From: Modestobacter sp. L9-4
GTDB lineage: Bacteria > Actinomycetota > Actinomycetes > Mycobacteriales > Geodermatophilaceae
NCBI RefSeq assembly: GCF_019112525.1
Contig: NZ_CP077800.1
Span: 3,348,001 to 3,412,000, forward strand
Reading direction: 5' to 3'
Length of the DNA: 64,000 nt
Part shown: positions 44,807-52,522 of the stretch, piece after piece
Layout of the letters: each line of letters opens with the position of its first letter
How positions within the stretch are numbered: the first letter of the stretch is position 1
Translations under genes and position numbers: made by a program
The notes under the pieces: generated by a model
What the model was told of the DNA's origin: nothing
The model's database searches: none
The model's input: only the letters and a program-made list of their open reading frames with translations

Positions 44807-45910
44807 TCAGAACGCGTTGGCCAGCTCGGCCGCGGCGTTGTCGGGGGTGTACTCGTCGTCCTCGATGATGATGTCCTCGGGGATCTCCTTGCCGTCCATG
44901 AAGTCCTGGAGGGTGGAGAACGCCAGCGGGCCGAAGCGCGGGTTGGACTCGATGACGCCGTTGTACTGGCCGTCGACGAGCGCCTGGACCGCGTTCTTCG
45001 TGCCGTCGATCGAGACGATCTTGACGTCGGTGCCGGGCTGCTTGCCGGCGCTGAGCACGGCCTGCACCGCGCCCAGGCCCATCTCGTCGTTCTCGGCGTA
45101 GATGGCGTTGATGTCGGGGTTGGACTGCAGCAGCTGCTCGGCCACCGACTGGCCCTTGGCCCGCTCGAAGTCACCGGTCTGCTGGGCGACGATCTCCAGC
45201 TCGGGGTGCTCGGCCTTCACCTGGTCGACGAACCCGGAGGTGCGCAGGTCGGTGACGTTGTTGCCCGAGGAGCCCAGCAGGATCGCGACCTTCGCCGGCC
45301 CGCCGGCGGCCGTCGCCATGGCGTCGGCGGCGCGCTTGCCCTGCTCCTCGAAGTCCGAGCCGATGAAGGCCAGGTAGTCCGAGCAGGCGGTGTTGGTGAC
45401 CTTGCGGTCGATGGTCAGCACCGGCACGCCCTTGGCCTTGGCCGCGGCGAGGGCCGGGTCCAGGCCGTCGGAGTTGACCGGGGCGACGATCAGGGCCTGG
45501 GCGCCCTGGTTGAGCAGGTCCTGGATGTCGGAGATCTGCTTGGTCAGCTGGGCGTTGGCGTTGGTGACCAGCAGCTCGCCCACGCCGATCTTCGCGGCCT
45601 CGTCCTTGATGGACTGGGTCTCGGCGGCGCGGAAGGCGGCGGTGTCGGGCTCGGACTGCGAGAAGCCGACCTTGGCGCCCTTGAGGTCGATCTTCTCCAG
45701 GCCGTACTTGTCCAGCGTGCAGCCCTCGCCGGCAGGGGCGCTGGCCGACTTGGTGACCTGCGCGCCGCCGTTCCCGGCGGAGGCCGCGGCCGCGGGGGCG
45801 TCGGTCTCGCCGCTGTTGGCGCAGCCGGTCAGTGCGAGTGCAGCTGCGGCACCGGCGACGAGGAGGCGGGACGGGCGCAGTGCGCGCCGTCCGGCGGTGG
45901 TGGGTGTCAT
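44807..45910 (-). CDS. sugar ABC transporter substrate-binding lipoprotein, YtfQ-like (367 aa)
   Basis: A type I periplasmic-binding protein with a lipobox (LALTGC, Cys at residue 30). The mature domain begins KVGFSQSEPDTAAFRAAETQ, close to YtfQ of the galactofuranose system. GAQALIVAPVNSDGLDPAL, VPVLTIDRKV, YAENDEMGLGAVQAV and VKIVSIDGTKNAVQAL follow. It captures sugar outside the cell. ATG 45910 is preceded by AAGGGAG. It is the first gene of the five-gene operon; a LacI-type operator lies 110 bases upstream. Confidence 0.93.
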   Translation of the reverse strand: MTPTTAGRRALRPSRLLVAGAAAALALTGCANSGETDAPAAAASAGNGGAQVTKSASAPAGEGCTLDKYGLEKIDLKGAKVGFSQSEPDTAAFRAAETQSIKDEAAKIGVGELLVTNANAQLTKQISDIQDLLNQGAQALIVAPVNSDGLDPALAAAKAKGVPVLTIDRKVTNTACSDYLAFIGSDFEEQGKRAADAMATAAGGPAKVAILLGSSGNNVTDLRTSGFVDQVKAEHPELEIVAQQTGDFERAKGQSVAEQLLQSNPDINAIYAENDEMGLGAVQAVLSAGKQPGTDVKIVSIDGTKNAVQALVDGQYNGVIESNPRFGPLAFSTLQDFMDGKEIPEDIIIEDDEYTPDNAAAELANAF

Positions 45911-46019
45911 GGTCGAACTCCCTTGCTAGGCGTCGTTGCCTGGGTGCGGGCCCGCGGTCCCGCTCATCCGGATCGAACATGATCGGACATTTGAGCGCAA
46001 GGAAGATCACATCACGGTC

Positions 46020-46033
46020 TTGCAACGTCGCAT
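46020..46033. promoter_or_regulatory. LacI-type operator upstream of the sugar importer operon
   Basis: TTGCAACGTCGCAT differs by one base from the operator TTGCAACGTTGCAT between phyH and lacI. It stands in the gap between the DeoR gene's stop and the binding-protein start. It is the main evidence that the LacI protein governs the importer. Confidence 0.65.
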
Positions 46034-46089
46034 GACCCGGGGGTCCCCACCGCCCGGCCGGACGGCCGGCGCGTGGGTGCAACTGCTGG

Positions 46090-46872
46090 TCAGACCGGCG
46101 CGACGGGCGCGATCACCAGCCGGCCGGTGCGGGCGGACAGCTCCTGGCGGGCGGGCTCGGGCAGGCCCGAGTCGGTGATCAGGACGTCGACCTCGTCCAG
46201 GCCGGCCATGCTGCACAGCCCCACGACCCGCCACTTCGAGGAGTCGGCGACCACGGCCACCTGGCGGGCGCAGGCCACCAGGGCGCGGTTGGTCTCGCCC
46301 TCGACCAGGTTCGGGGTGGTCAGCCCGGCCTCGGCGTCCATGCCGTGCACGCCGAGGAAGAGCCAGTCGACGTGCAGCACGCGCAGCGCGGACACCGCGA
46401 CCGGGCCCACGAGCGCGTCGGAGGGGGTGCGCACGCCGCCGGTGAGCACGACCGTCTGGTCCTCCCGGGCGTTGTCGTGCAGCAGCCGCGCCGCGGCCAG
46501 GGAGTTGGTGACGACGGTGAGCCCGGCGACGCCCAGCAGCGCCTCGGCCACCGCGAACGTGGTGGTGCCGGCCGACAGGGCGACCGAGTCACCGGGCTGC
46601 ACGAGGCCCGCGGCGACCCGGGCGATGGCCCGCTTCTCCGCCAGCGCCATCGCCGACTTGGCCTGGAAGCCCGGCTCGTCGGCGCTGCGGCCGTCCAGTG
46701 CGGTCGCGCCGCCGTGCACCCGCGCCACCAGCCCGCGGTCGGCGAGGGTGGCGATGTCGCGGCGCACGGTCATCTCCGAGACGCCGAGGAGGCGCACCAG
46801 CTCCGACACGCGGGCGCCACCGTGCGCCCGGACCGCGTCGAGGATCCGTTCCTGTCGTTGTCGCGCGAGCAC
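46090..46872 (-). CDS. DeoR/GlpR-family transcriptional regulator (260 aa)
   Basis: The N-terminal DeoR HTH (RQERILDAVRAHGGARVSEL, VSEMTVRRDIATLADRGLVARVHGGA) is followed by the DeoRC sensor (LSAGTTTFAVAEAL, VVTNSLAAARLL, VLTGGVRTPSDALVGP, ADSSKWRVVGLC). Effectors of the family are sugar phosphates. GTG 46872 follows GGGAGGGG by five bases; GTG 46878 overlaps that RBS. It lies upstream of the importer operon in the same direction, with 179 bases and the LacI operator between, and may add catabolite-like control. Confidence 0.92.
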   Translation of the reverse strand: MLARQRQERILDAVRAHGGARVSELVRLLGVSEMTVRRDIATLADRGLVARVHGGATALDGRSADEPGFQAKSAMALAEKRAIARVAAGLVQPGDSVALSAGTTTFAVAEALLGVAGLTVVTNSLAAARLLHDNAREDQTVVLTGGVRTPSDALVGPVAVSALRVLHVDWLFLGVHGMDAEAGLTTPNLVEGETNRALVACARQVAVVADSSKWRVVGLCSMAGLDEVDVLITDSGLPEPARQELSARTGRLVIAPVAPV

Positions 46873-47181
46873 CAGCACCCCTCCCGGCGGGACCACGCAC
46901 CCGCCGGTGCCGCGGCGGCAGCCGACCCGGGGTGCCCCTCGATGATGGTCCCGTGCCGGCTCGTTCCGGAACCCGGAGGCCCTCGTGCGGGTGGTCGTGG
47001 GCCGGATCGGGAGAAGTTCACCGTCGGGGCATGGCGCTGACGGTTCGCTCCGCTTACGGTCGACACAGTCCCGTCGTGCGCACTCTGCGTCACGTGCCCG
47101 GCCGGGACGACCGCAGGTGGACGCTCCAGGGGGATCAACGGTGCCGAACTGCTCGCTGCACGACGACCGCGTGGCTGCCGC
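46873..47181. other. 309-base divergent intergenic region
   Basis: Between the divergent DeoR gene and the lytic transglycosylase. No gene, strong hairpin or recognisable riboswitch seen; the c-di-AMP (ydaO) motif that often precedes actinobacterial wall-lytic genes was looked for and not found. It presumably holds both promoters. Confidence 0.5.
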
Positions 47182-48984
47182 GTGAGCCCACGACACCGGG
47201 CCGGCGGCCGCCGTGGTCAGACCGTCGTGATGACCGCGGGCCTGACCACGGCCCTGGTCGCGCTGCTGCCCGGCGCCTCCGCCGCCCCTGCGCTGCTGTC
47301 CGCGGCACCAGTGCCTGGCGGTGAGCTCAGCGCCGGCGCCACCTCCTCGGCGAGCCGGCTCTCCGCCCACCGCAGCGACCCCGACCTGTTGGCCTCCCCG
47401 GTGCTCGAGGGCGCCGCGCTGGAGGAGGCGGCGTCGGCTGCTGCCGCCCCCGGCACCAGCAGCCCGCGGTCCCCGGACGCCGCGCGTTCGCCGCTGGCCG
47501 CCGGTGGCGTGCCCACCACGGCGATGGAGGCCTACACCCGCGCGGCCGAGCTGGCCGACTGCGGCATCAGCTGGACGCTGATCGCGGCGATCGGCCGGGT
47601 CGAGTCGAACCACGGCCGGTTCGCCGGCGCCGTGCTGTCGACCGACGGGCTGTCCACGCCGCCGGTCGTCGGCATCCCGCTCACCGGCAACGGCACCGCC
47701 CGCATCCTCGACTCCGACGGCGGCCGCTTCGACGGCGACACCGTGCACGACCGGGCGGTCGGGCCGATGCAGTTCATCCCCACCACCTGGGCGGTCTACG
47801 GCGCCGACGGCAACGGCGACGGGGTGCGCGACCCGTTCAACATCTACGACGCAGCGGCCGCCACCGGTGACTACCTCTGCGCCGCCGGCGGCGACCTGAG
47901 CAGCGAGTCCGGGCAGGCGCGGGCCGTCTTCGCCTACAACCACTCCGACGAGTACGTGGCCACCGTGCTGGGGCTGTCGGCCACCTACGCCGGCACCCCG
48001 CCGCCGCACGTCCCGACGACGACCGCCCCCGCGGTGGTCGTGCCGCCGGCCGACCCGGGCCGGCCGCCGGCGATCGGCCGGGTCCCGCAGCAGCAGCAGG
48101 CGCCGCGGGCGTCCGAGGACCGGGTGGTGGTCGTCGCGGACGGCCCCGCGGTGCCGGCCTTCCCGTCGCTGTCGTCCCCGGCGCGTCCGGAGCCTGCTAC
48201 CCGTGAGCCGGAGACCTCGAAGCCGGAGACGCCACAGGCAGATCCGTCGAAGTCGGAGACCTCCAAGCCGGAGGCCCCGAAGTCGGAGACCTCGAAGCCG
48301 GAGACCCCGGTGACCCCGGAGACCCCGAAGCCCGAGTCCCCGAAGCCGGAGACGCCGAAGCCGGAGACCCCGAAGCCCTCGGAGAAGCCTGCCAGCTCGC
48401 CCGAGCCCCCGGCGGCCCCGACGCCCGGGAAGCCGACGACTCAGACGCCGGCCACCCCGACGCCCGAGGAGCCGACGACTCAGCCGCCGGCCACGCCGAC
48501 GCCCGAGGAGCCGACGGCCCAGCCGCCGGCCACCCCGACGCCCGAGGAGCCGACGACTCAGCCGCCGGCCACCTCGACCCCGCCGGCGAGCGAGCCGCCC
48601 ACCAGCTCGACGCCGCCTGCCACCCCGCCGACCACGGAGCCGTCGCCCACCCCGGCCCCGCCGACCGACTCCTGCGAGCCGGCCGCGGGGACCACGGTCG
48701 ACGTCCTCGACGGCACCGGGGACCCGGCGCTGGGCGAGCTCGTCGCGCAGAAGCTGCGTGACGGCGGCCTGACCGTCGGCACCGTCACCACCGGTGCGGC
48801 CGCCACGTCCGGCATCGAGTTCGCCGAGGCCGACCGGGCACGGGCGGAGCGGCTGGCGGAGGTGCTGGGCGAGACCGACCTGCTGCGCACCGGCACCGGC
48901 GAGCACGTGACCGTGGTGCTCGGCGCGGACGACGCCGACGCGCTGGTCGAGGCGTTCCGGGCGTTCACCGGCCTGCCCTGCTGA
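47182..48984 (+). CDS. secreted lytic transglycosylase with Pro-rich repeats and LytR_C-like tail (600 aa)
   Basis: An N-terminal signal sequence (TAGLTTALVALLPGASA) is followed by a lytic-murein-transglycosylase domain at residues about 110-275. Its catalytic Glu lies in AAIGRVESNHGRF, with VGPMQFIPTTWAVYG and FNIYDAAAATGDYLC as family blocks. A repetitive Pro/Glu/Thr/Lys linker runs from about 335 to 495. The last 105 residues resemble LytR_C (TVDVLDGTGDPALGELVAQKL, VTVVLGADDADALVEAF), a domain normally attached to LCP wall-polymer ligases. It probably cuts peptidoglycan while anchored to or spanning the wall. GTG 47182. Confidence 0.88.
   Translation: MSPRHRAGGRRGQTVVMTAGLTTALVALLPGASAAPALLSAAPVPGGELSAGATSSASRLSAHRSDPDLLASPVLEGAALEEAASAAAAPGTSSPRSPDAARSPLAAGGVPTTAMEAYTRAAELADCGISWTLIAAIGRVESNHGRFAGAVLSTDGLSTPPVVGIPLTGNGTARILDSDGGRFDGDTVHDRAVGPMQFIPTTWAVYGADGNGDGVRDPFNIYDAAAATGDYLCAAGGDLSSESGQARAVFAYNHSDEYVATVLGLSATYAGTPPPHVPTTTAPAVVVPPADPGRPPAIGRVPQQQQAPRASEDRVVVVADGPAVPAFPSLSSPARPEPATREPETSKPETPQADPSKSETSKPEAPKSETSKPETPVTPETPKPESPKPETPKPETPKPSEKPASSPEPPAAPTPGKPTTQTPATPTPEEPTTQPPATPTPEEPTAQPPATPTPEEPTTQPPATSTPPASEPPTSSTPPATPPTTEPSPTPAPPTDSCEPAAGTTVDVLDGTGDPALGELVAQKLRDGGLTVGTVTTGAAATSGIEFAEADRARAERLAEVLGETDLLRTGTGEHVTVVLGADDADALVEAFRAFTGLPC
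48186..48600 (+). repeat. tandem coding repeats in the transglycosylase linker
   Basis: Two families occur. Six- to nine-codon units of the type PET-K-P (48210-48380) are followed by at least three near-identical 39-base units encoding PATPTPEEPTTQP (about 48450-48570). The second set is almost invariant at DNA level, so it is recent and likely to vary in copy number. Confidence 0.8.
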
Positions 48985-48994
48985 CAGGTCCGGC

Positions 48995-49591
48995 ATGAGC
49001 GGCCCGGACCGGGACACCCAGGCCTTCTTCGGGGCCCGGGCCGCGGGCTGGGAGGAACGCTTCCCCGACGACGGGCCGCGCTTCGCCCGGGCCGTCGCCG
49101 AGCTGGGGGTGCGCCCCGGGGACGTCGTCCTCGACGCGGCGTGCGGCACCGGTCGTGCGCTGCCGGTGCTGCGCGAGGCGGCCGGTCCGGCCGGCACCGT
49201 GGTGGGCGTCGACGTGACCGCGGAGATGCTCGCCGAGGCCGTGCACCGCGGCCGCGGCGGGCTGGCCGGGCTGGTGCGCGGTGACGTCGGGGCGCTGCCG
49301 TTCGCCGACGGCACGTTCACCGCCGTGTTCGCCGCCGGCCTGGTGTCGCACCTGGACGAACCAGAGGCAGGGCTGCGCGAGCTGGCCCGGGTCGCCGCCC
49401 ACGGCGCCGGGCTGGCGCTGTTCTCCCCGATCGGCCGGGTGGCGCTGGCCCGCCGGCACGGGCACGAGCTGCGCCCGGACGACGTGCGCGGTCAGCCGCG
49501 GATCAGCGCGCTGCTGAGCCGGGCGGGCTGGACGACGACGCTGGTCGACGACGCCGAGGACCGCTGGCTGGTGCTCGCCGTCCGGCAGTGA
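48995..49591 (+). CDS. class I SAM-dependent methyltransferase (198 aa)
   Basis: Methyltransf_11-like fold. Motif I is VVLDAACGTGRALPVL (residues about 46-61), motif II has VGVDVTAEML, and VRGDVGALPFADGTFTAVFAAG marks the post-I region with the adenine-binding Asp. LARVAAHGAGLALF closes the core. Substrate not predictable. ATG 48995, ten bases after the transglycosylase stop, so the two may be co-transcribed. Confidence 0.88.
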   Translation: MSGPDRDTQAFFGARAAGWEERFPDDGPRFARAVAELGVRPGDVVLDAACGTGRALPVLREAAGPAGTVVGVDVTAEMLAEAVHRGRGGLAGLVRGDVGALPFADGTFTAVFAAGLVSHLDEPEAGLRELARVAAHGAGLALFSPIGRVALARRHGHELRPDDVRGQPRISALLSRAGWTTTLVDDAEDRWLVLAVRQ

Positions 49592-49601
49592 CCGGCAGGC
49601 G

Positions 49602-50852
49602 TCAGGCCAGGGCCACGATCGGCAGGCCGACGTAGAGCATGCCGACCAGCGTGCCGTCGGGGGCGCGCACGCCGGCGTAGGCGGTGAAGTAGGGCTTGCC
49701 GGCCACGGTGGCCGGGCCGGTGTAGAGCTGGCCGGCGAGCACCGCGGTGAGCACCGGGTTCCGGGTGCCGTCGGCGTTGACCGGGGCGATCGACGTCCCG
49801 ATGTTGCGCCGGCCGGCGGCGGTGACGACCGTGGTGGCCGCGCGCACCATGGCGCCGGCGTCGTCCAGCCGCTGGAAGAGCGTGCAGGTGCCGCCCACCT
49901 GGGCGACGACCTCGTCGACCAGCGGGGCGGGCCGGCGCGGGTCGTCGACCCAGGGCAGCGGGGCAGCACCGAGCAGCAGCTCGGGCAGCTCGGCGCGGGA
50001 GCTGGTGGAGGTCGCCTGGTCGGTGACGCTCATCGAGCGGGTCCCGGTGCCCAGGCTCAGGCCGCCGGCGTCCTCGAGGAGGTCCTGGGCGAGGGTGAGC
50101 GCGCGGCGCACGTAGGCCAGTCGCTGGCTGTCGGCCAGCTCGGCCACCGCCTGGCTGATCCGGGCCGAGCCGCTGGCCGCCCGGTCGACGTTGTCCACGA
50201 CCCGGTCCGTGGCGGCCCGCTGCTGCTCGACGGCCGCGGCGATGGCGTCCTGCGCCTCGGCGATGGAGCCGAGGGTGCCGCTGATCCGCTGGATGGCGCT
50301 GACGGCCTGCCGGGTCTCCGACTGCACCGCCTCGATCTGCGCGCCGATGTCCTCGGCGGCCTGGGCGGTGCGGCTGGCCAGCTGCTTGACCTCGTCGGCG
50401 ACGACGGCGAACCCGCGGCCGACGTCCCCGGCGCGGGCGGCCTCGACGTAGGCGTTGAGGGCGAGGAAGCGGCTCTGCTGGCTGATCGCGGAGATCAGCC
50501 GCACCATCTCGGTGATCGACTCGCTGGCCTCCTGCAGCGCCGCGATCCGCTCGTCCACGGCGCGGGCGTCCCGCACCGCGTCCTCGGCGATCGTCGAGGC
50601 GCGGTGGGTGCTGGAGGAGATGTCGGTGATCGCCGACCGCAGCTCGGTCAGCGACTCGGCGGCCTGCTGGGAGGTGTCGGAGACCTCGCGGCTGGCCTGG
50701 GTGAGCACCCCGGCCTGCTGGGCGGCGGTCTCCAGGCTGGCGTCGTGCTCGACCTTGCGGCGCGGACGGGGGAGCGTGGGTGGGGTGGGCGCCACGACAG
50801 CAGCTGCACCCACTGCGGTCACAGCGGTGGTGCTCTTGGTCGACCAGCCCAC
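49602..50852 (-). CDS. soluble methyl-accepting chemotaxis protein with C-terminal Cache-like domain (416 aa)
   Basis: The MCP signalling hairpin occupies residues about 35-255 ([41 protein letters not shown] is its tip region, cited in part). The sensing module comes after it at 285-416 ([54 protein letters not shown]), like the Cys-lacking Cache3/Cache2 type. No membrane helix is evident, so it is a cytosolic receptor with inverted domain order. GTG 50852 follows GGAGGAG. No che genes are in the window. Confidence 0.85.
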   Translation of the reverse strand: MGWSTKSTTAVTAVGAAAVVAPTPPTLPRPRRKVEHDASLETAAQQAGVLTQASREVSDTSQQAAESLTELRSAITDISSSTHRASTIAEDAVRDARAVDERIAALQEASESITEMVRLISAISQQSRFLALNAYVEAARAGDVGRGFAVVADEVKQLASRTAQAAEDIGAQIEAVQSETRQAVSAIQRISGTLGSIAEAQDAIAAAVEQQRAATDRVVDNVDRAASGSARISQAVAELADSQRLAYVRRALTLAQDLLEDAGGLSLGTGTRSMSVTDQATSTSSRAELPELLLGAAPLPWVDDPRRPAPLVDEVVAQVGGTCTLFQRLDDAGAMVRAATTVVTAAGRRNIGTSIAPVNADGTRNPVLTAVLAGQLYTGPATVAGKPYFTAYAGVRAPDGTLVGMLYVGLPIVALA

Positions 50853-51034
50853 GACTCGCTCCTCCTCCGGACGTGCACCTGTCCCGGTGCCACGTACCGG
50901 CCGGGTCCGACCGGTCGGGCAGCAGTACGCGTCACGATGCTAGGGCGCGGACGGTCCCGGGCCGGAACATCGTCGGTGACGCGCCGCAGTCGTCCCAGCG
51001 CCCACAGGAGCCCCGGTCGCCCCGCCGGGCCCGG

Positions 51035-51430
51035 TCAGCCCTGGGGTGAGCTGATCCGGTCGGCGGCGATGCGCACGGTGAGCCGCACCTGGTCGCGGCC
51101 GCCGTACCAGGGGTAGGGGCCGCCGAGGTACTTCTGCGCCAGCCGGTCGATGTGCTCGGCGGCCCCGTCGGGGCTGATCGAGACGACATGGCCGCGCACC
51201 GCGTAGTAGGAGGAGACGTCGTCGGGGTCGGCGATGTTCAGCGCCACCCGCGGGTCGCGCTCCATGTTCCGCACCTTCTGGAACCCGGCGACGGTGTTGA
51301 CCAGGACGTGCGTGCCGTCGGTGTCCACCCAGGTCTGGGTCAGCTGCGGCGAGCCGTCGGGCATCGTGGTCGCCAGGAAGCAGGGGCTGGGCCGCTGGAG
51401 CAGGGCGAGCAGTCTCTCGGGCAGGTCCAC
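51035..51430 (-). CDS. PPOX-class F420-dependent oxidoreductase (131 aa)
   Basis: A split-barrel flavin/deazaflavin-binding protein of normal length. Landmarks are PSPCFLATTMPDGSPQLTQTWVD, VLVNTVAGFQKVRNMERDPRVALNI and YYAVRGHVVSI. Many actinobacterial members use F420 rather than FMN. GTG 51430 starts 19 bases after the MEDS-HATPase stop, so it is probably the last gene of that operon. Confidence 0.88.
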   Translation of the reverse strand: MDLPERLLALLQRPSPCFLATTMPDGSPQLTQTWVDTDGTHVLVNTVAGFQKVRNMERDPRVALNIADPDDVSSYYAVRGHVVSISPDGAAEHIDRLAQKYLGGPYPWYGGRDQVRLTVRIAADRISSPQG

Positions 51431-51449
51431 GGTGTGCTCCTCGGTCGGG

Positions 51450-52406
51450 TCAGTGCAGGGACGTCGTGAGGCGCACGGTCAGCCCGCCGCCGTCGTCGAT
51501 GACGTCGACGTGGTCGCACAGCTGGCGGGCCAGCCACAGGCCCATGCCGCCACGGGAGAGGTCCTCCCCGTGCGCCGGGCCGTAGCCGGCGAAGGGGGAG
51601 TCCATGCCGGCGCCGCCGTCGCTGATCCGGCACACGACCCGGTCGGGGCCCGCCCACAGCCGCAGGGTCACCGGCGGGCCGCCGTGCCGCACGGCGTTGG
51701 AGCTCATCTCGTCGATGGCCAGGTGCAGGTCCTCGAGCAGGTCGGCGTCACCGCCCAGCCCGGCGAGCACCGCCGCCACCGCGCGGCGCAGCCCGCTGAA
51801 CTCGCGGACGTCCTCGACGTGCAGCAGCGGCTCGCCGTGCTCCAGCGGCTCGGTGGGCACCGGCAGCGCGCGCAGGTACGTGGCGGGCTCGACGAAGTCC
51901 GGGTTGTCGCGGCGCCCGGCGGCGGTGTACAGGTGCGGGTGGGTCTGCAGGCCGGTCGTGATCAGCTCGTCGGGCAGCCGCGTGGTGCCGTAGGCGCACA
52001 GCCCCCACAGCGGCAGCGGCGCGAGCGCCTCGTTGACCACGGCCTCGTAGCGCTGCCACTCCAGCCAGTCCCGCGGGGTCGGGCCGAAGTCGATCTCCGC
52101 GAGCACCCGCACGCGCGGGGCGCCGGCGGTGATGCGCTCGCCGACCATGCGCCGCACCGTGGTGAGCGCGGCGGGGGTGCGCGTGCGGTACACCTCGCCC
52201 CGCGGCAGGACGAGCACGTCGTCGCCCCCGCCGAGCGCGTCGGTCAGCAGCCGGCTCGAGGTGTCGCTGGTGGCCAGCAGGACCGCCTCACCGGCCTCCA
52301 GCCCGGCGCGCAGGAAGGGGAGGCCGACCTCCACCAGCTCCTCGGGGGAGTCGTGCAGCAGCAGGTCGTGGACGTGCCGGGCGGGGAGGTGCTCGGTCGC
52401 GGGCAC
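51450..52406 (-). CDS. MEDS-domain / HATPase_c anti-sigma-factor-like regulator (318 aa)
   Basis: The N-terminal MEDS (DcmR-like) sensor is at residues about 8-175 (HDLLLHDSPEELVEVGLPFLRAGLEAGEAVLLATS). A GHKL/HATPase domain follows at 215-318: the N box is LHLAIDEMSSNAVRHGG, with DGGAGM and GGMGLWLARQLCDHV. This is the RsbA-like layout of serine kinases that bind sigma factors in partner switching. GTG 52406 was chosen for its strong GGAGGGAG seven bases upstream. GTG 52526, overlapping the upstream stop, would add 40 low-complexity residues. It probably works with the SpoIIE phosphatase encoded before it. Confidence 0.85.
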   Translation of the reverse strand: MPATEHLPARHVHDLLLHDSPEELVEVGLPFLRAGLEAGEAVLLATSDTSSRLLTDALGGGDDVLVLPRGEVYRTRTPAALTTVRRMVGERITAGAPRVRVLAEIDFGPTPRDWLEWQRYEAVVNEALAPLPLWGLCAYGTTRLPDELITTGLQTHPHLYTAAGRRDNPDFVEPATYLRALPVPTEPLEHGEPLLHVEDVREFSGLRRAVAAVLAGLGGDADLLEDLHLAIDEMSSNAVRHGGPPVTLRLWAGPDRVVCRISDGGAGMDSPFAGYGPAHGEDLSRGGMGLWLARQLCDHVDVIDDGGGLTVRLTTSLH

Positions 52407-52522
52407 GGGGGAGCTCCCTCCGGTCGATGGGGTCCGACCTGTGCCGGGGCGTGCCCACGGTAGGCCGAGCGGGCTCGGGTCGCCGGTCGGGGTCGGCCCG
52501 GACGGTCCCCGGGTGGCCTCGC

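Noticed and set aside
46873-47181. c-di-AMP (ydaO-type) riboswitch upstream of the transglycosylase
   Set aside because: The characteristic conserved elements were not found.
48210-48570. CRISPR-like regular repeats
   Set aside because: The repeats are in-frame coding units of a Pro-rich linker with no unique spacers and no cas genes nearby.
46090-49320. Very long open minus-strand frame (over 1000 codons)
   Set aside because: Only the part up to 46872 is a gene (DeoR). The rest is stop-free because of high GC and lies antisense to the transglycosylase and methyltransferase genes.
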